Shown piece by piece: positions 5,123 to 8,413 of a DNA stretch of 8,413 nt. The stretch comes from an uncultured Methanobrevibacter sp. (GTDB taxonomy: Archaea; Methanobacteriota; Methanobacteria; Methanobacteriales; Methanobacteriaceae): contig CAJGDA010000069.1 in the NCBI GenBank assembly GCA_904501935.1, positions 1-8,413 on the forward strand. The letters are read 5' to 3'. A program made the translations under genes and the position numbers. How positions within the stretch are numbered: position 1 is the stretch's first letter; every line of letters starts with the position of its first letter. The notes beneath the pieces were generated by a model that saw only the letters and a program-made list of their open reading frames with translations, was not told the origin of the DNA and did no database searches.

Positions 5123-5911
5123 ATGATTATTGATTTCATTGAAGAAAACATTGATGAGGTTTTTGAGTATATTGGAGAAGATTATGGGAAATGCTTATAT
5201 ATTTATATAGATTTAAAAAAATACGGGCTTGAAGATGAAAACTTTAATGTTTGGATCCAATATAATGAATTAAATAAAATTTGCGCCATTATTAGTGAAT
5301 ATTATGGAGGTATTCAAATATATAGTAAACAGCTTGATTTAAATGCTGAAGAAGTTGCAGATTTTATAAAAGAAAAGGATTCAAATGTTCTTTTTGCAGT
5401 CAAAGAAGTCATTGATAATGTTGAACAATTTTTACCAGAATATAAACGAGATGTAGGAATTATTGGGGAATTAACTGAACTCAAATATCCTATTAATCCT
5501 GATGCGTATTCTGCACCATTAGATGAGATTGAAGAAATTGTCAAAATTGTTGCTGAAGACGAAAATATCGGAAAACCATATGGCTTTGAATCGTTGTATG
5601 AACAATTTACTGAAAGAAAAAAAGATAATTTTGGGCGTAATTTTGTTTTACGTGATGATAATCATGAGATAATCTGTCACGCAGGCACTTATGCGGAACT
5701 TCCAGAATTGGCTGTAGTTGGTGGTGTAATAACTTCAATCCCCTATAGGGGAAAAGGTTTTTCTAAACAAATCCTATCATCCCTTTGCAGCGAATTACTT
5801 TCTGAAAACAAACGCATTTTTTCAGTTTATTATTCTCCAGCAGCTAAAAAAATGCATTCTGGTGTTGGATTTAAAGAAATTGCCGTGTGGTCAAAGTTAT
5901 TTAAAGGGTAG
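5123..5911 (+). CDS. GNAT-family N-acetyltransferase with unassigned N-terminal half
   Basis: Predicted acetyl-CoA-dependent acyltransferase acting on an amine or amino group, cytosolic, 262 aa. The ATG at 5123 has the SD GAGGT at good spacing; the longer frame from 5012 adds 37 Ile/Lys-rich residues with no SD and runs through the promoter-like region. The C-terminal part (about 125-262) is GNAT-like: a strand VVGGVITSIP, then YRGKGFSKQIL (208-218) matching the acetyl-CoA pyrophosphate loop Q/R-x-x-G-x-G/A, then the late SGVGF segment typical of GNAT motif B. Residues 1 to about 120 are acidic and mixed alpha/beta with no motif I recognise; they may be a degenerate second GNAT fold or a substrate-binding domain. 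Substrate unknown. It is convergent with the aminotransferase gene and ends in two hairpins, so it is a stand-alone unit. Confidence 0.75.
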   Translation: MIIDFIEENIDEVFEYIGEDYGKCLYIYIDLKKYGLEDENFNVWIQYNELNKICAIISEYYGGIQIYSKQLDLNAEEVADFIKEKDSNVLFAVKEVIDNVEQFLPEYKRDVGIIGELTELKYPINPDAYSAPLDEIEEIVKIVAEDENIGKPYGFESLYEQFTERKKDNFGRNFVLRDDNHEIICHAGTYAELPELAVVGGVITSIPYRGKGFSKQILSSLCSELLSENKRIFSVYYSPAAKKMHSGVGFKEIAVWSKLFKG

Positions 5912-5934
5912 AAGAAATATTATCTACTCTTTTT
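5903..5934 (+). terminator. Hairpin terminator overlapping the acetyltransferase stop
   Basis: AAAGGGTAGA (5903-5912) pairs with TCTACTCTTT (5923-5932): 10 bp with one G-U and a 10-nt loop. The TAG stop (5909-5911) is inside the left arm, and the right arm ends in T5 (5930-5934). Confidence 0.6.
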
Positions 5935-5936
5935 AA

Positions 5937-5973
5937 ATGATGTCCTTAATATCTTAATAGGCATCATGTTTTT
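5937..5973 (+). terminator. Second, tandem hairpin terminator
   Basis: ATGATG(T)CCT (5937-5946) pairs with AGGCATCAT (5959-5967): 9 bp with one bulged T, followed by T5 (5969-5973). It lies 2 nt past the first hairpin. On the minus strand the same stem could help end the aminotransferase transcript, although its T-run there is weak. Confidence 0.5.
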
Positions 5974-5977
5974 AATA

Positions 5978-7042
5978 TTATCTGTTGATTATTTCTTCAA
6001 TAGCAGATACTAATTCTTCTGTATCTTCAAGCGTAATATTTCCAACATGGGATACCCGAAACATCTTTTTGGCATTTTCTCCACCACTAGGGTTAACAGT
6101 ATATTCATAATCATCAATCAATTTTCGATATATCTCATCGGCGTTTTCATCTTGGAAAATTACGGGGGTAACGGCATTAGACAAGGGATAATCCGGATAA
6201 TCTAATCCTATTTCTTTAATTCTTTTTCTGAAGTAAGTAGCTATTTCGCTCACATCTTTGATGATATTATCAATGCCTTTTTTTTCAAATCTTTTAACAA
6301 TATCATCAAGTTCAATAATCACACGAACGGCAGGAGTAAATGGTGTTTGTCCTCGTTCAGCATTTTTTAAATAGTCTTTAAAATCAAAATAAATAGATTT
6401 TGAATCAATAATTTCAACTCTTTTTAACATTTTTTCACTTAATGCAACTACAGATAACCCCGGTGCAAGTGATAATGCTTTTTGTGAACTTAATATAACT
6501 GCATCAATACCATATTTTTCCATATTGACTTCATCTGCTAAAAAGGCACTGATTGCATCCACAACAAAGACTAAATCATATTTTTTGCATACTTCTGATA
6601 ACATATTTATGTCATAAAGTTGACCTATTGAAGTTTCGTCTAAATTCACAAGCAATCCAGTAAATTTCTCATCAGAGATAACATTTTCAATCATGTCTTT
6701 TGTCAAAGTCATTCCATTTTCGACTTTAACAGTTTTATGGGGAATTTCATGTACTTCACATATTTGTGCAAAACGATGGCCAAATGATCCTCCATCAATT
6801 ACAATTAAATTATCTTCCTTTGTAAAGCAGTTCATGATTGTTGCTTCCATAGCGCCAGTTCCGGAACAAGTTAATAAGATTATTTCGCCTTTTTCATTAA
6901 ATAATAATCTTTTCAATCCAGCACTTGCAGAGAAAACAACTTGTGAAAACTCATCATTCCTAAAATAAGGTACTTGCTTACCTCCGATTTCTAATGATTC
7001 TGGAAACATTTCAACAGGGCCAATTGTAAATAACTTACTCAT
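5978..7042 (-). CDS. Class V PLP-dependent aminotransferase (alanine-glyoxylate/serine-pyruvate AT-like)
   Basis: Predicted cytosolic aminotransferase of fold type I, 354 aa, normal length for the family. Visible features: TIGPV (6-10) near the N-terminus; phosphate-binding SGTGAMEA (60-67); DETSIGQL (135-142), equivalent to the family ETSTG; cofactor Asp162 in VDAISAF; Schiff-base Lys188 in SSQKALSLAPGL; TPFTPAV (233-239); and FRVSHVG (328-334) with the carboxylate-binding Arg329. SQKAL.LAPGL is closer to alanine-glyoxylate/serine-pyruvate enzymes than to 2-aminoethylphosphonate transaminase, but specificity cannot be read from sequence. It starts 11 nt after the cytidylyltransferase fusion ends and shares its transcript. 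This suggests a dedicated role, perhaps aminating a keto-polyol phosphate such as dihydroxyacetone phosphate (hypothesis), rather than general amino-acid metabolism. Confidence 0.85.
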   Translation of the reverse strand: MSKLFTIGPVEMFPESLEIGGKQVPYFRNDEFSQVVFSASAGLKRLLFNEKGEIILLTCSGTGAMEATIMNCFTKEDNLIVIDGGSFGHRFAQICEVHEIPHKTVKVENGMTLTKDMIENVISDEKFTGLLVNLDETSIGQLYDINMLSEVCKKYDLVFVVDAISAFLADEVNMEKYGIDAVILSSQKALSLAPGLSVVALSEKMLKRVEIIDSKSIYFDFKDYLKNAERGQTPFTPAVRVIIELDDIVKRFEKKGIDNIIKDVSEIATYFRKRIKEIGLDYPDYPLSNAVTPVIFQDENADEIYRKLIDDYEYTVNPSGGENAKKMFRVSHVGNITLEDTEELVSAIEEIINR

Positions 7043-7049
7043 AATTAAT

Positions 7050-7056
7050 CTCCTTA
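7050..7056 (-). promoter_or_regulatory. SD overlapping the upstream stop codon
   Basis: Minus strand TAAGGAG (7056-7050): the TAA stop of the fusion gene overlaps the SD AAGGAG of the aminotransferase, with a 7-nt spacer to its ATG. This arrangement implies one mRNA and likely translational coupling. Confidence 0.8.
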
Positions 7057-8355
7057 ATCTGTATTTCTAATTTTTTCTAATATTTCAACCATTTGCAGTG
7101 ATTCCTCTTCAAAAATGTTTTTAGAATTAACACGATTATTTAATAACATATTTGACATGGTTTTAATTAAATATTTAAATCCATTTCCTTCAAAGTTGGT
7201 ATTGAATATTTGAACATCTTTTGAATTTGGTGTGTGGAGTTCAAAGGTTTTACTTCTCCACCAGTCCCCTTTCATACGTATGGTTCCTTCTGTTCCAATA
7301 ATTTCTAGTTGGTTATCTACACGTATCTTATTTCCCACATTAATTACTGCAACACCTTTTGGATATGTGAAGTGCATTGATACAAATTCGACATCATCAC
7401 CGTCCTTTGTAACTTTAAAATCTTCTTTTTCATAATCCTTGCCCATAATTTTTAAAAGAGGAATTAAACAATAAGTACTTAAATCATAAAATAAGTTTGA
7501 ACGACTTTCGTCTATTTTTGAAATTGCACAATTAAAACTTAATATGTCGCCAATTAATCCTCCTTGTGCCATCCATAATAATTGATTGAATACATAAATA
7601 TGAACCATTTTAATATTTTCCATTAAAATGAGTTTTTTTTCTTTAGCGATATTCATTAATTCTTCTAATTCTTTAGTATTAAATGTTGCTGGCGGGTCAT
7701 AAATGACATGTTTTCCTGCAGTTAATGATTTTCGAATATAATTTGCTCTTTTTGGAGTTTCACATCTGATATATATTATATCTGAGGCTTCAATCATATC
7801 ATCACAGTCTTCAAATACATTCTCTAGTTTATATTTTTTTTGGAATGCATCAGCAATACTTTTGTCATCAAAATAAACATTTTTGACATTAAAACCACTT
7901 ACAACTGATGTTTCCTTTACAATTTGATTATCATCAGGAATGTCACAAATGATTCCAATATCGTATTGGTTGAATGTTTCTTCCCTTATTTGAGTGCTTG
8001 AAATTCCTTTTGTTCTTTCAAGATAAATCATATTGCAGTATTTTGATAAATGGTCAAATTTTCCAACCCAATCGTCACCAATGACAAAAGAATCAATGTC
8101 ATATTTTATAATGTCTCCAATCTTTTGACCAAGATACTCTTCCACAATAATTTCATCAGCAAAACCAGTATTTTTTACATTTTCTATCCTTGTTGCAAGA
8201 GTATCATGAACATTTAATTTTCCCCGGCCTATATCATAATTTTCACCGGTTACGCCTACAATAAGATAATCCCCATATTCTTTTGCTCTTTTTAAAATAT
8301 TATAATGTCCTTTATGAAACAAATCAAATGTTCCGTATGTTATTACTTTTTTCAT
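7054..8355 (-). CDS. TagD/Gct-type cytidylyltransferase fused to Gfo/Idh/MocA-like domain
   Basis: Two-domain cytosolic protein, 433 aa from the ATG at 8355; a longer frame from 8367 adds MVLT. MKKVITYGTFDL is the usual N-terminus of this family, and GGTG lies 6 nt before that ATG. Domain 1 (1 to about 127) resembles glycerol-3-phosphate cytidylyltransferase: HKGH (14-17, the nucleotidyl-transfer HxGH), RGKLNV (44-49), GDDWVGKFDHL (93-103) and RTKGISST (114-121). It should make a CDP-linked product from CTP and a small phosphate ester. Domain 2 (about 131-433) follows the Gfo/Idh layout, with SLTAGKHVIYDPPA (210-223), a QGGLIGDI turn, YDLSTY (290-295) and IIGTEGTIRM (352-361). However, the first Rossmann strand IGIICDIPDDN lacks GxGxxG, and the EKP motif is DPP. 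First gene of a two-gene operon with the aminotransferase. The true CDP product is unknown. Confidence 0.85.
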   Translation of the reverse strand: MKKVITYGTFDLFHKGHYNILKRAKEYGDYLIVGVTGENYDIGRGKLNVHDTLATRIENVKNTGFADEIIVEEYLGQKIGDIIKYDIDSFVIGDDWVGKFDHLSKYCNMIYLERTKGISSTQIREETFNQYDIGIICDIPDDNQIVKETSVVSGFNVKNVYFDDKSIADAFQKKYKLENVFEDCDDMIEASDIIYIRCETPKRANYIRKSLTAGKHVIYDPPATFNTKELEELMNIAKEKKLILMENIKMVHIYVFNQLLWMAQGGLIGDILSFNCAISKIDESRSNLFYDLSTYCLIPLLKIMGKDYEKEDFKVTKDGDDVEFVSMHFTYPKGVAVINVGNKIRVDNQLEIIGTEGTIRMKGDWWRSKTFELHTPNSKDVQIFNTNFEGNGFKYLIKTMSNMLLNNRVNSKNIFEEESLQMVEILEKIRNTD

Positions 8356-8362
8356 AGTAAGC

Positions 8363-8401
8363 ACCATAAAAATGAAAAATTTATTAAGTATAATTATATT
8401 T
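8363..8401 (-). promoter_or_regulatory. Promoter and SD of the cytidylyltransferase-aminotransferase operon
   Basis: The minus strand has an AAATATAATTATA box (about 8401-8389), which predicts a start near 8368, just before GGTG (8366-8363), a possible SD for the ATG at 8355. The same start would also allow leaderless use of the ATG at 8367. A second AT-rich box (about 8386-8375) would predict a start at 8355. A promoter is likely here; the exact start is not settled. Confidence 0.45.
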
Positions 8402-8413
8402 AGAGAAGATTTA

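Noticed and set aside
5978..7042. 2-aminoethylphosphonate transaminase (PhnW) and a phosphonate pathway
   Set aside because: The PLP-lysine region SSQKALSLAPGL is of alanine-glyoxylate type, and no PEP mutase or phosphonopyruvate decarboxylase gene is present in the window.

Overview
The window looks like chromosomal DNA from an AT-rich euryarchaeal methanogen, most likely Methanobacteriaceae (Methanobrevibacter-like). The reasons are archaeal-style TATA boxes about 26-27 bases before likely transcription starts, GGTGA/GGAG-type ribosome binding sites, at least one apparently leaderless gene, strong A/T codon preference, and an aspartate kinase of archaeal type. The genus is inferred from style, not from a marker gene. 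No mobile element, CRISPR array, tRNA or rRNA was seen.

Layout: (1) 1-1570, plus strand: the 3' part of a two-repeat TMEM175-type channel gene, cut by the left edge, then a PaaI-like hotdog thioesterase with its own promoter, a palindrome in operator position and a hairpin terminator. (2) 1571-2019, no protein gene: a convergent intergenic region with a clear TATA box, a candidate small RNA of about 66 nt (1748-1813) ending in an 11-bp hairpin plus T7, and two further stem-loops with possible long-range pairings. (3) 2020-4753, minus strand: a membrane GT-C glycosyltransferase, apparently leaderless and closed by a hairpin over its stop codon, followed by aspartate kinase, which has its own ribosome binding site and probably its own promoter. 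(4) 4754-5122: a divergent control region with a possible promoter, two mutually exclusive hairpins and a T-rich tail. (5) 5123-5911, plus strand: a GNAT acetyltransferase with an unassigned N-terminal half, followed by two tandem hairpin terminators. (6) 5978-8355, minus strand: a compact two-gene operon. Its first gene fuses a TagD/Gct-type cytidylyltransferase to a Gfo/Idh/MocA-like domain; the second is a class V PLP aminotransferase 11 nt downstream, whose ribosome binding site overlaps the first gene's stop codon.

How the genes may work together: the last operon is the most distinctive item. A cytidylyltransferase, a dehydrogenase-like domain and an aminotransferase together suggest synthesis of a CDP-activated small polyol or amino-alcohol for a cell-surface polymer. 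The reductase domain has lost the canonical GxGxxG and EKP motifs, so it may be non-catalytic or use its cofactor differently. The GT-C transferase would act on lipid-linked sugars at the outer face of the membrane, but it is a separate unit and nothing here ties it to that operon. Aspartate kinase belongs to Lys/Thr/Met/Ile synthesis and appears unrelated to its neighbours.
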